Below, piece after piece: positions 1-5,306 of a stretch of 5,306 nt of DNA. A program made the translations under genes and the position numbers. The DNA is from Nitrosomonas sp. GTDB taxonomy: Bacteria > Pseudomonadota > Gammaproteobacteria > Burkholderiales > Nitrosomonadaceae. The notes below the pieces were generated by a model, which saw only the letters and a program-made list of their open reading frames with translations, searched no databases and was not told the DNA's origin. Numbering within the stretch: the stretch's first letter is position 1; each line of letters begins with the position of its first letter. The stretch covers positions 1 to 5,306 of the forward strand of contig JAOULU010000130.1 in the NCBI GenBank assembly GCA_029881855.1. Reading direction: 5' to 3'.

Positions 1-90
1 AACAATACCCAGCATCAGAACCAATAACCCAATTGGATTCTGGAGACAACGTCCACATAACAACACTGTGATCAAAACAATCAAATTCAT
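1..90 (-). CDS. Possible N-terminus of a small membrane protein (partial, runs off left edge)
   Basis: An open minus-strand frame of 30 codons begins at ATG 90-88 and leaves the window without a stop. A Shine-Dalgarno-like AAGGG (plus-strand 98-102) lies 7 nt upstream, which is good spacing. An in-frame ATG at 111-109 is possible but has no such site, and an in-frame stop lies a little further upstream. The peptide is strongly hydrophobic: about residues 2-12 and 19-30 could form two membrane segments joined by a short turn containing Cys12, Arg14, Cys15 and Asn18-Pro19. I do not recognise the family. It would lie downstream of, and on the same strand as, the exported-protein gene at 248-583. 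Two plus-strand frames are also open here (2-142 and 3-71), so this could be the antisense of a different gene's end. The call rests only on the ribosome binding site and hydrophobic pattern. Confidence 0.3.
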   Translation of the reverse strand, partial: MNLIVLITVLLCGRCLQNPIGLLVLMLGIV

Positions 91-149
91 GGGAAAACCC
101 TTGCAAGACATGCGCTTAAGCGAGCCTTACCAAAACAATTAAATACTGC

Positions 150-172
150 AAAAAGTCCTGCTACAGGTAGCA
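150..172 (-). terminator. Weak candidate terminator after the exported-protein gene
   Basis: Read on the minus strand, the perfect inverted repeat TGCTAC/GTAGCA (arms 167-172 and 159-164, two bases between) is followed four bases later by a run of five T (150-154). It lies 76 bp beyond the stop of the gene at 248-583. The stem is short, rich in A-T pairs, and must open to give a loop of at least four bases, so termination would be weak. It may simply be a chance dyad. Confidence 0.22.
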
Positions 173-247
173 TACAAAGACTTATGTTCTAGAGAGACTT
201 ACGCGCTCTAAACATTAGCAATTTGCTACACTTTGTGACAAAAGAGA

Positions 248-583
248 TTAACTGATAAGTTGCAAATTTCGGGGAGGATGATAAGGCAAATCTAAGATAG
301 ATTCAGGTATGGTAACTGGAATAAACACAACCAATGCTTCTTTACCTTCCAGCATAGGTATCTTGGGTGTCAACGTAAAATAAAATGGTTGATATTGTCC
401 GGCAGCATCAAGGCATAAGTGCACTACAAAGCCTACATTATGTTCATCAACAAGCTCATAATGTTTATGATTGTCCAACTCATGGGTAAATACTTCCCCC
501 TGGAATGCCCAGGCATATGCATTCGTTAGCAAACTAACAAATGTCACCAGCACAACAAAATTTATGATCAAACGCTTTCTCAT
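248..583 (-). CDS. Small exported protein of unknown function, histidine-containing
   Basis: This 111-residue protein begins with a clear Sec-type signal peptide: Arg2-Lys3-Arg4, a hydrophobic core at about 5-19, and cleavage sites of the AxA type after Ala24 (AYA) or Ala26 (AWA). There is no lipobox cysteine, so a soluble periplasmic protein of about 85 residues is expected. The mature part has His34, His39, His41, His48 and His55 plus a single Cys57 (HLC), a spacing that could bind a metal ion. A proline-rich C-terminal part ends in a P-Y-H-P-P-R motif (100-105). The histidines and this ending loosely recall small periplasmic proteins found beside metal-efflux genes, but I cannot assign a family. 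It follows maf on the same strand after 107 bp. The ribosome binding site is weak (AGG 6 nt before the ATG). A TATAAT lies at 598-593, but so close to the start that it would leave only a 2-3 nt leader. The open frame is well supported; its function is not. Confidence 0.7.
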   Translation of the reverse strand: MRKRLIINFVVLVTFVSLLTNAYAWAFQGEVFTHELDNHKHYELVDEHNVGFVVHLCLDAAGQYQPFYFTLTPKIPMLEGKEALVVFIPVTIPESILDLPYHPPRNLQLIS

Positions 584-641
584 AGAAGCCTGATTATATA
601 CTTACGAAACAACATTACCCAATAATTAAAGTGTTGGCATT

Positions 642-655
642 AACTATAAACTATA
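642..655. repeat. Tandem 7-bp repeat AACTATA x2
   Basis: Two exact adjacent copies of AACTATA lie between maf and the exported-protein gene. On the minus strand each copy reads TATAGTT, so both contain TATAGT, five of six matches to a sigma-70 -10 box. They sit about 60-70 bp before the ATG at 583 and could be part of that gene's promoter. I see no convincing -35 partner, and two short copies in AT-rich DNA can arise by chance. Confidence 0.4.
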
Positions 656-690
656 AATTGCATGGTTATACGGCAAATTCAGGGAATAAT

Positions 691-1311
691 TTATACTATA
701 TCGACACCTTCATTAGCCAACATTCCCACCAACATAATGAGCGGCAAACCAACCAATGCATTCGGGTCATCCCCCGTCATCCGTTCAATAAGTGCTATAC
801 CTAACCCTTCAGATTTTGCGCTACCTGCACAATGATAAGGCTTCTCTTTTATAAGATAACTCTCAATTTGCTGATCACTGAACTGGCGAAATTTAACGTA
901 ATAAGGAACAACACAAGTTTGTATTCTATCAGTACAACCATTTAGTAGGCTTAACGCTGTATAAAACACGACTTCCTTACCACGCATTAACTGTAATTGT
1001 TTAACAGCATTCTTATGATTCATTGGCTTACCAAGATGCGTGTCTCCCAGCACAGCAACTTGATCACACCCTATAATAAGTGCTTGCGCATAAATCTCAG
1101 CAACTGCACGCGCTTTAGCCTCGGCTAAACGTACTGCAGTCGCTTCTGGTGCCTCGTTTGACAATGGAGACTCATCAATTTTAGGCTTCACTGTCTTAAA
1201 TGGGATTTGCAATCGTTGGAGTAGCTCCTGACGATAAATAGAACTGGAACCCAAGATTAATTCTTGCTTAATATTTTGTATCTTCAAAATTTCCTTTTGT
1301 TTTTTTGACAC
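691..1311 (-). CDS. maf: Maf-family nucleotide pyrophosphatase, YceF type (7-methyl-GTP pyrophosphatase)
   Basis: Maf proteins hydrolyse non-canonical nucleoside triphosphates to monophosphate and pyrophosphate in the cytoplasm. The YceF branch prefers 7-methyl-GTP and is thought to keep modified nucleotides out of RNA. Family motifs, numbered from the GTG start, are GSSSxxRxxLL (21-31), IDESP (45-49), GCDQV (81-85, with Asp83 the likely catalytic base), GKP (94-96), FYTAL (116-120) and the late [12 protein letters not shown] and [10 protein letters not shown] blocks. The GxDQV form, rather than TADTVV, places it with YceF and not the dTTP/UTP enzymes. The start is uncertain. The longest frame begins at GTG 1311 (206 residues) with no ribosome binding site. 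TTG 1287-1285 would give 198 residues, nearer to the roughly 194 of E. coli YceF, and has AAGGA just upstream. The divergent position next to yceD matches E. coli. Confidence 0.93.
   Translation of the reverse strand: MSKKQKEILKIQNIKQELILGSSSIYRQELLQRLQIPFKTVKPKIDESPLSNEAPEATAVRLAEAKARAVAEIYAQALIIGCDQVAVLGDTHLGKPMNHKNAVKQLQLMRGKEVVFYTALSLLNGCTDRIQTCVVPYYVKFRQFSDQQIESYLIKEKPYHCAGSAKSEGLGIALIERMTGDDPNALVGLPLIMLVGMLANEGVDIV
1291..1298 (-). promoter_or_regulatory. Ribosome binding site favouring a TTG start for maf
   Basis: Minus-strand AAAAGGAA lies immediately ahead of TTG 1287-1285, with about 4 nt between AGGA and the codon. The GTG at 1311 has only a run of T and an AC-rich stretch before it. 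The conserved Maf core (LILGSSS) begins ten residues after this TTG, as in shorter family members, so the TTG may be the true start. The spacing is a little short, hence moderate confidence. Confidence 0.45.
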
Positions 1312-1331
1312 ATACTAGTAAAAAATATAAT
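1305..1331 (+). promoter_or_regulatory. Sigma-70 type promoter of the yceD-rpmF-plsX-fab operon
   Basis: The -35 box TTGACA (1305-1310) and -10 box TATAAT (1326-1331) both match consensus exactly, with a 15-bp spacer that is about 2 bp shorter than ideal. An overlapping TAATAT (1328-1333) would give a 17-bp spacer. A pyrimidine tract with seven T (1300-1306) runs into the -35 and could act as an upstream A/T element. Transcription would start near 1337-1340, leaving only about 3-6 nt before the yceD ATG at 1343. The -35 box lies inside the 5' end of maf if the GTG start is used. Confidence 0.7.
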
Positions 1332-1349
1332 ATTCCCGCCTTATGTCTA
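1322..1349 (-). promoter_or_regulatory. Possible divergent maf promoter overlapping the yceD promoter
   Basis: On the minus strand TAGACA (1349-1344, five of six to the -35 consensus) is followed after 16 bp by TATTTT (1327-1322, four of six to the -10 consensus); TATATT (1329-1324) is a closer match but gives a 14-bp spacer. Transcription from it would begin about 1312-1316, giving a leader of roughly 25-29 nt to the TTG at 1287 and almost none to the GTG at 1311. Its boxes overlap those of the plus-strand promoter, so the two polymerases would compete. Confidence 0.35.
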
Positions 1350-1852
1350 CGCGATTTGTGATAGATCCTCTCGATTTTGTACGTAACGCAAGCACACATC
1401 ATGCTAAAATAGCTGTTGGTGAACTGTTACGTTTACAAGATTATCTATATGAGAGTATCGGTACATTAAGTTATCAAATCAGCGGCATATATGATGCGCG
1501 CAACAAGCCAAACCTACACATAAAAGTTGAAGGTGAAATAGTGCTTTGCTGCCAACGTTGTCTTGACAAACTTCATCATACGTTAGATCTTCAGACAGTT
1601 GTTTTATTGGCCAAAAATGAATTTGAACTTGATAAAGTAGATAAAGATGATGCAATAGACGCTATTTTAGCAACATCTAACTTAGATGTCTTGGATCTGA
1701 TTGAAGATGAAATAATTTTGAGCTTATCTATTTCGTCGCGTCATCTGGATGGAGAATGCGAGATACTGAAACCAGAAGAAGCGCAAGAAAATATTAATGA
1801 AAACAACGATAATCCATTTTACGCACTAAAAAAGCTAAAGAAAACACACTGA
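1343..1852 (+). CDS. yceD: YceD / DUF177 family protein, 23S rRNA accumulation factor
   Basis: The DUF177 family is nearly always encoded directly before rpmF and, from work on E. coli YceD and plant homologues, is needed for normal 23S rRNA accumulation; its molecular action is not settled. The 169-residue product has the family hallmarks: a conserved CQRC motif (Cys70-Cys73, here preceded by an extra Cys69), the acidic EDEIILSL block at 121-128 and a C-terminal NPFYALKKLK segment (157-166). The strongly conserved second half and the usual length make the family call secure. The ATG at 1343 is the first possible start, because an in-frame TAA lies at 1328-1330 inside the promoter -10 region. 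There is no ribosome binding site and almost no leader. GTG 1358 (residue 6) is a less likely alternative. It is the first gene of the operon; rpmF starts 15 bp after its TGA. Confidence 0.93.
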   Translation: MSTRFVIDPLDFVRNASTHHAKIAVGELLRLQDYLYESIGTLSYQISGIYDARNKPNLHIKVEGEIVLCCQRCLDKLHHTLDLQTVVLLAKNEFELDKVDKDDAIDAILATSNLDVLDLIEDEIILSLSISSRHLDGECEILKPEEAQENINENNDNPFYALKKLKKTH

Positions 1853-1867
1853 ACTTAAGGAGTTATA

Positions 1868-2047
1868 ATGGCTGTCCAACAAAACAAGAAATCCCCATCG
1901 AGACGCGGCATGCGTCGCTCGCATGATGCACTAACTAATGCTCCGTTAGCAGTAGAACCAGGCACTGGAGAAGTACATTTACGTCACCACATTAGCCCCA
2001 ACGGCTACTATCGTGGCAAGAAAATTATTCAAACCAAAAACGATTAA
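1868..2047 (+). CDS. rpmF: Ribosomal protein bL32
   Basis: This 59-residue basic protein is the large-subunit protein bL32. It starts [20 protein letters not shown], which is almost the E. coli N-terminus, and continues with the conserved [19 protein letters not shown] block (34-52). It contains no cysteine, so it is the zinc-free form, as in most proteobacteria. The sequence TAAGGAG (1856-1862) is a near-perfect ribosome binding site 5 nt before the ATG, the strongest in the window and consistent with the high output needed for a ribosomal protein. It lies 15 bp after yceD and 67 bp before plsX, the usual order. The coding frame ends with TAA 2045-2047. Confidence 0.97.
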   Translation: MAVQQNKKSPSRRGMRRSHDALTNAPLAVEPGTGEVHLRHHISPNGYYRGKKIIQTKND

Positions 2048-2114
2048 AAATAAAACGCTCCGCTACTTGCCACACCCAGTATTTCGTTCCTTCCTGTTAT
2101 AAGAGCCCCAAAAA

Positions 2115-3155
2115 TTGGACATTACTGTAGCAATAGACTGTATGGGTGGCGATCATGGCCCTCATATTACGGTTCCTTCGGCTGTTGATTATCTACGTCG
2201 CGACCCTGAAATAGATATCATTCTGGTTGGCATACCTGACGCAATCAAAGCAGAATTAGATGCTCTGAAAGTTCAACTAAGTCCTCGATTACGATTACAT
2301 GCGGCAACAGAAGTCGTTGGCATGGATGAACCACCAGCATTAGCACTTCGCGGCAAAAAAGACTCCTCAATGCGTGTTGCTATTAATTTAGTAAAAAATG
2401 GCGAAGCACAAGCTTGTGTCAGTGCTGGTAATACAGGCGCATTACTAGCAACCTCAAGATTCGTACTCAAAACAATCCCGGGGGTTGACCGTCCTGCACT
2501 TGCAGCCGCCTTACCTACTATCAAAGGTCATACCTACATCCTCGATCTTGGTGCTAACATTGATTGCACACCAAAACAATTACTACAATTCGGTGTAATG
2601 GGTTCGTCTTTAGTTTCCTCCATTGAAAATAAAGTAGCGCCAAGCGTTGGGTTACTAAACATTGGTGAAGAAGACATCAAAGGTAATGAAATCGTTAAGT
2701 GTGCATCTGAATTACTTCAAAACAGCGGACTTAATTTTTACGGTAATATAGAAGGCGATGATATATACAAAGGAACGACAGATATCGTGGTATGCGACGG
2801 GTTTGTAGGTAATGTAACTTTAAAAACTTCAGAAGGTTTGGCACAAATGCTAGCAACCTATCTGCGTGAGGAATTCAAACGGAATTTATTAACAAAACTT
2901 GCCGGGGCGATAGCTACACCTGTAATTAAAGCCTTTAAACGTAGGGTTGATCATCGTCAGTATAACGGCGCAAGTTTGCTTGGTTTACGTGGAATCGTGG
3001 TTAAGAGCCACGGCTCCGCTGATAATTATGCATTTTGCTCAGCCATTAATCGCGCAGTCGAAGAAGTACGAGGTGGCATGCTACGCCGTATTAGCGAACA
3101 AGTCGCGGAGTTATCTGACCCCTCTGAATGCACGCTCAAAGAAAACACAAAATAA
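2115..3155 (+). CDS. plsX: Phosphate acyltransferase PlsX
   Basis: PlsX converts acyl-ACP and phosphate to acyl-phosphate, which PlsY then uses to acylate glycerol-3-phosphate at the membrane; it joins fatty acid synthesis to phospholipid synthesis. The 346-residue product shows the family motifs in order: [11 protein letters not shown] (6-16), [11 protein letters not shown] (77-87), [10 protein letters not shown] (103-112), DLGANIDC (144-151), NIGEE (182-186), CDGFVGN (227-233), YNGASLLGL (283-291) and SHGSAD (298-303). The length is normal for the family. It starts with TTG. The in-frame TAA at 2100-2102 leaves GAG-CCC-CAA-AAA-TTG as the only upstream codons, and the next ATG lies inside the DCMGGDHGP motif, so no other usual start is possible. 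An AAGAG at 2101-2105, 9 nt upstream, may serve as a weak ribosome binding site. The TAA stop overlaps the fabH ATG by one base. Confidence 0.97.
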   Translation: MDITVAIDCMGGDHGPHITVPSAVDYLRRDPEIDIILVGIPDAIKAELDALKVQLSPRLRLHAATEVVGMDEPPALALRGKKDSSMRVAINLVKNGEAQACVSAGNTGALLATSRFVLKTIPGVDRPALAAALPTIKGHTYILDLGANIDCTPKQLLQFGVMGSSLVSSIENKVAPSVGLLNIGEEDIKGNEIVKCASELLQNSGLNFYGNIEGDDIYKGTTDIVVCDGFVGNVTLKTSEGLAQMLATYLREEFKRNLLTKLAGAIATPVIKAFKRRVDHRQYNGASLLGLRGIVVKSHGSADNYAFCSAINRAVEEVRGGMLRRISEQVAELSDPSECTLKENTK

Positions 3156-4111
3156 TGTACTCAAAAATCATCGGAACAGGCGGTTATTTACCTGAGAAAA
3201 TTCTCACCAACCATGATCTGGAAAATATGGTTGATACCAGTGATGAATGGATACGTACGAGAACCGGCATCACACAACGACATATTGCTAGCGAAGAACA
3301 AGTGGCCAGTGATCTAGCACTATATGCCAGTCAAAATGCCATGCAAGCAGCAGGGGTAACTAATAGCGATATTGACCTTATCATTGTTGCCACAACTACG
3401 CCTGATATGGTTTTTCCAAGTACTGCCTGCATTCTACAAGAAAAACTGGGTATTGATAATTGCCCCGCATTTGATGTACAAGCAGTCTGCAGTGGTTTCG
3501 TCTATGCCCTTGCCACAGCTGATATGTTTGTCAGCACGGGTAAATGCCGAAATGCGCTGGTTGTTGGTAGCGAAATTTATTCAAAAATCCTTGATTGGAA
3601 TGATCGCAGCACATGTGTATTATTTGGCGACGGTGCTGGTGCTGTCGTCCTTTCCCAAAGTGAGCAGCCTGGTATTTTATCAACACATATACATGCCAGC
3701 GGCAGCTACAGTAAAGTACTGTCAGTACCTGGAAATATTGGCGGTGGGAAAATTCAAGGCACACCATACATCAGCATGGAAGGCAGCACTGTCTTCAAAT
3801 TTGCGGTAAAAGTCTTGGAAGAAGTAGTCCATGAAGCCGTGGCTGAAAATAATCTACAAACGTCTGATATTGACTGGTTGATTCCTCACCAAGCCAATAT
3901 TCGCATCATTAAATCGACAGCAAAAAAACTCGGCATACCCATGGATAAAGTTGTAACTGCAGTCGAGAAACATGGCAATACTTCTGCCGCTTCCATTCCT
4001 CTAGCACTTGATATGGCCGTACGAGATGGACGTATTCATTCTGACCAATTGGTACTACTGGAAGGTGTCGGTGGTGGATTTACATGGGGCGCGGTATTAC
4101 TCCGCTGGTAA
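3155..4111 (+). CDS. fabH: 3-oxoacyl-ACP synthase III (KAS III)
   Basis: FabH condenses acetyl-CoA with malonyl-ACP to acetoacetyl-ACP, the first step of type II fatty acid synthesis. From the chosen ATG the product has 318 residues (317 in E. coli). The catalytic triad is present: Cys112 in VCSGF, His245 in PHQAN and Asn275 in HGNTS. CoA-contacting residues known from E. coli also match: Trp32, Arg36 and Arg151. Phe87 in the VFPST segment is as in E. coli, compatible with acetyl-CoA priming. A longer frame from ATG 3128 would add nine residues of overlap with plsX. It is rejected because [13 protein letters not shown] aligns directly with the E. coli N-terminus MYTKIIGTGSYLP. The start shares one base with the plsX stop (TAATG) and has no strong ribosome binding site, so translation is probably coupled to plsX. 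Confidence 0.97.
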   Translation: MYSKIIGTGGYLPEKILTNHDLENMVDTSDEWIRTRTGITQRHIASEEQVASDLALYASQNAMQAAGVTNSDIDLIIVATTTPDMVFPSTACILQEKLGIDNCPAFDVQAVCSGFVYALATADMFVSTGKCRNALVVGSEIYSKILDWNDRSTCVLFGDGAGAVVLSQSEQPGILSTHIHASGSYSKVLSVPGNIGGGKIQGTPYISMEGSTVFKFAVKVLEEVVHEAVAENNLQTSDIDWLIPHQANIRIIKSTAKKLGIPMDKVVTAVEKHGNTSAASIPLALDMAVRDGRIHSDQLVLLEGVGGGFTWGAVLLRW

Positions 4112-4114
4112 GTT

Positions 4115-5047
4115 ATGACATTTGCATTTGTATTTCCAGGTCAAGGATCACAGTCGGTCGGCATGATGAACGGTTACGTAGACCTACCCATCGTTCATGA
4201 AACATTCATAGAAGCATCTGATATCCTCAAACAAGATTTCTGGTCAATGGTAAATGATGGCCCTGCTGATGATCTAAATATCACCATTAATACCCAACCA
4301 CTTATGCTAATGGCTGGCGTTGCAGTTTATCGCGCATGGACCAGTTTAAGTGACACCAAACCAGCCTACTTAGCTGGCCACAGTCTAGGTGAATACACAG
4401 CTTTAGTTGCTTCAGGAGCACTTACCTTTTCTGATGCATTATCTTTAGTCCGGTTTAGAGCAAAAGTTATGCAAGAAGCCGTACCTGAAGGCGTTGGCGG
4501 CATGGCCGCGATACTTGGGTTAGATGATGAAACCATACAATTAATCTGCCAGGAAATAACAAATAACAATGAATCACTTGAACCAGCAAACTTCAACTCA
4601 CCTGGTCAAGTAGTCATTGCAGGACATAAAAACGCTGTATTAAAAGGCATTGAATTAGCTAAAGCGAAAGGTGCAAAACGCGCTGTTATGCTACCTATGA
4701 GTATTCCTTCACATTGCACGTTAATGAAACCAGCGGCTAAAGTGATGCAACAACAACTAGAAAACACAATACTACGCTCACCAGATATTCCAATTTTGCA
4801 TAATGTAGATGTACAATCGCATCATGATAGCGCATCTATTAAAGACATCTTGGTTCGCCAACTGTACAACCCCGTATACTGGGTAGATACTATTCGAGCT
4901 TTTGCAAATGCTGGTGTAACATCTGTCGCGGAATGCGGTCCAGGAAAAATTTTAAATGGATTGAATAAACGTATTGATCGAAATTTACAACAACTATCAT
5001 TTGCCGATAGTGAAGCTATCAAGCATGCTGTCGACAATTTGAAATAA
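4115..5047 (+). CDS. fabD: Malonyl-CoA:ACP transacylase
   Basis: FabD moves the malonyl group from malonyl-CoA to acyl carrier protein, supplying the substrate for FabH and the elongating synthases. The 310-residue product has the usual length and all active-site features. These are PGQGSQ (8-13, Gln10 at the oxyanion hole), GHSLGEYTA (88-96) with nucleophile Ser90, Arg115 which binds the malonyl carboxylate, His200 in PSH as the general base, and Gln249 followed by YNPVYW (251-256). The ECGPGKIL block (273-280) is also typical. The gene begins 3 bp after the fabH stop; the ribosome binding site would be the poor GGTAAG spanning the fabH stop codon, so coupling to fabH is likely. The next gene, fabG, begins after a longer 68-bp gap. 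Confidence 0.97.
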   Translation: MTFAFVFPGQGSQSVGMMNGYVDLPIVHETFIEASDILKQDFWSMVNDGPADDLNITINTQPLMLMAGVAVYRAWTSLSDTKPAYLAGHSLGEYTALVASGALTFSDALSLVRFRAKVMQEAVPEGVGGMAAILGLDDETIQLICQEITNNNESLEPANFNSPGQVVIAGHKNAVLKGIELAKAKGAKRAVMLPMSIPSHCTLMKPAAKVMQQQLENTILRSPDIPILHNVDVQSHHDSASIKDILVRQLYNPVYWVDTIRAFANAGVTSVAECGPGKILNGLNKRIDRNLQQLSFADSEAIKHAVDNLK

Positions 5048-5108
5048 TATGGTAATGAACATAAGAAAATTCACGACCCTAGAATTATTCCCAATCATAA
5101 CTCTATTC

Positions 5109-5113
5109 GGGAG
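5109..5113 (+). promoter_or_regulatory. fabG ribosome binding site with unusual spacing
   Basis: GGGAG is the only Shine-Dalgarno-like sequence before fabG. It lies only 2 nt before ATG 5116, which is very tight, but 8 nt before the in-frame TTG 5122, which is near ideal. It therefore raises the question of which codon is used. The ATG gives the N-terminus MILENKIALVTG, like many betaproteobacterial FabG proteins, and the TTG gives MENKIALVTG. Confidence 0.5.
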
Positions 5114-5115
5114 AC

Positions 5116-5306
5116 ATGATTTTGGAAAATAAGATAGCATTAGTAACTGGTGCCAGTCGCGGCATAGGTAAAGCCATAGCACTTAAACTAGGTCAACATG
5201 GTGCTATAGTAATTGGCACTGCTACAACGCAAACTGGCGCCAATGTAATAGACCAATATCTGGATAAAGCAGGTATCAAAGGAATGGGGGCGGCATTAAA
5301 TGTAAA
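5116..5306 (+). CDS. fabG: 3-oxoacyl-ACP reductase FabG (N-terminal part, runs off right edge)
   Basis: FabG reduces 3-oxoacyl-ACP to 3-hydroxyacyl-ACP with NADPH, the first reduction of each elongation cycle. Only the first 63 residues are present (about a quarter of a typical 245-residue protein), followed by two bases of the next codon. They show the short-chain dehydrogenase nucleotide-binding motif TGASRGIG (11-18; Gly12, Gly16, Gly18), then IGTAT (33-37), which matches the E. coli FabG segment VIGTAT and helps separate it from other short-chain dehydrogenases. The catalytic Ser-Tyr-Lys lies beyond the window. The ATG is chosen by similarity; TTG 5122 is a real alternative because of the position of the ribosome binding site. 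The gene position after fabD is the standard one. Confidence 0.95.
   Translation, partial: MILENKIALVTGASRGIGKAIALKLGQHGAIVIGTATTQTGANVIDQYLDKAGIKGMGAALNV

Noticed and set aside
113..122. Ten-bp palindrome CGCTTAAGCG
   Set aside because: A single short palindrome with no copy elsewhere in the window and no T-tract; nothing ties it to a function.
593..598. Minus-strand TATAAT ahead of the exported-protein gene as its promoter
   Set aside because: Transcription would start 2-3 nt before the ATG and the best upstream hexamer (TTGGGT, 18 bp away) matches only three of six positions, so I did not list it as a promoter.
2067..2103. Possible promoter ahead of plsX (TTGCCA and TATAAG)
   Set aside because: The spacing is 25 bp, far beyond the 16-18 bp range, so the two hexamers cannot act together.
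2273..2524. Minus-strand open frame of 83 codons inside plsX
   Set aside because: It is antisense to the conserved core of PlsX, its translation resembles no family I know, and it has no ribosome binding site; it is a shadow frame.
3128..3154. Nine-residue N-terminal extension of FabH from ATG 3128
   Set aside because: The E. coli protein starts at the equivalent of the inner methionine (3155), and the TAATG overlap is a common arrangement; the extra residues only re-read the plsX end.
3372..3809. Plus-strand open frame of 145 codons inside fabH
   Set aside because: It lies wholly within fabH in another frame, across the catalytic Cys112 region that is clearly under protein-level constraint in the fabH frame.
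5039..5067. Possible promoter ahead of fabG (TTGAAA with TAAGAA 17 bp on)
   Set aside because: The -10 hexamer matches only about half the consensus, which is expected by chance in AT-rich DNA.
4997..5182. Minus-strand open frame crossing the fabD-fabG junction
   Set aside because: It overlaps the conserved ends of two genes on the opposite strand and shows no recognisable domain.

Overview
The window looks like an ordinary chromosomal segment of an AT-rich betaproteobacterium. The L32 protein has the proline/histidine-rich betaproteobacterial style of sequence, and the predicted FabG N-terminus also fits that class. A Nitrosomonas-like relative is my best guess from memory of such sequences. 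The genus is inference; I could not run a comparison.

The right-hand three quarters is a recognisable housekeeping cluster in the same order as in Escherichia coli: maf (yceF type) on the minus strand, divergent from yceD-rpmF-plsX-fabH-fabD-fabG on the plus strand. fabG runs off the right edge, and acpP and fabF would be expected beyond it. YceD (DUF177) and L32 serve ribosome/23S rRNA biogenesis. PlsX makes acyl-phosphate for phospholipid synthesis. FabD makes malonyl-ACP, FabH uses it to start fatty acid chains, and FabG reduces the ketoacyl intermediate. One transcript therefore couples ribosome production to membrane lipid supply. Its only convincing promoter lies in the 31-bp gap between the maf and yceD starts: TTGACA and TATAAT hexamers 15 bp apart, leaving almost no leader before the yceD ATG.

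The left part (about 1-690) is less certain. A small minus-strand gene (248-583) encodes a 111-residue exported protein of unknown function with several histidines. To its left are about 160 bp holding small inverted repeats. At the left edge several reading frames are open; the best supported is the start of a minus-strand hydrophobic protein with a good ribosome binding site.

I see no mobile element, CRISPR array, tRNA, rRNA or obvious horizontally acquired system. The points worth a second look are the compact bidirectional promoter and possibly near-leaderless yceD mRNA, non-ATG starts (plsX, probably maf), an ambiguous fabG start with a short reading frame ahead of it, and the unknown exported protein.
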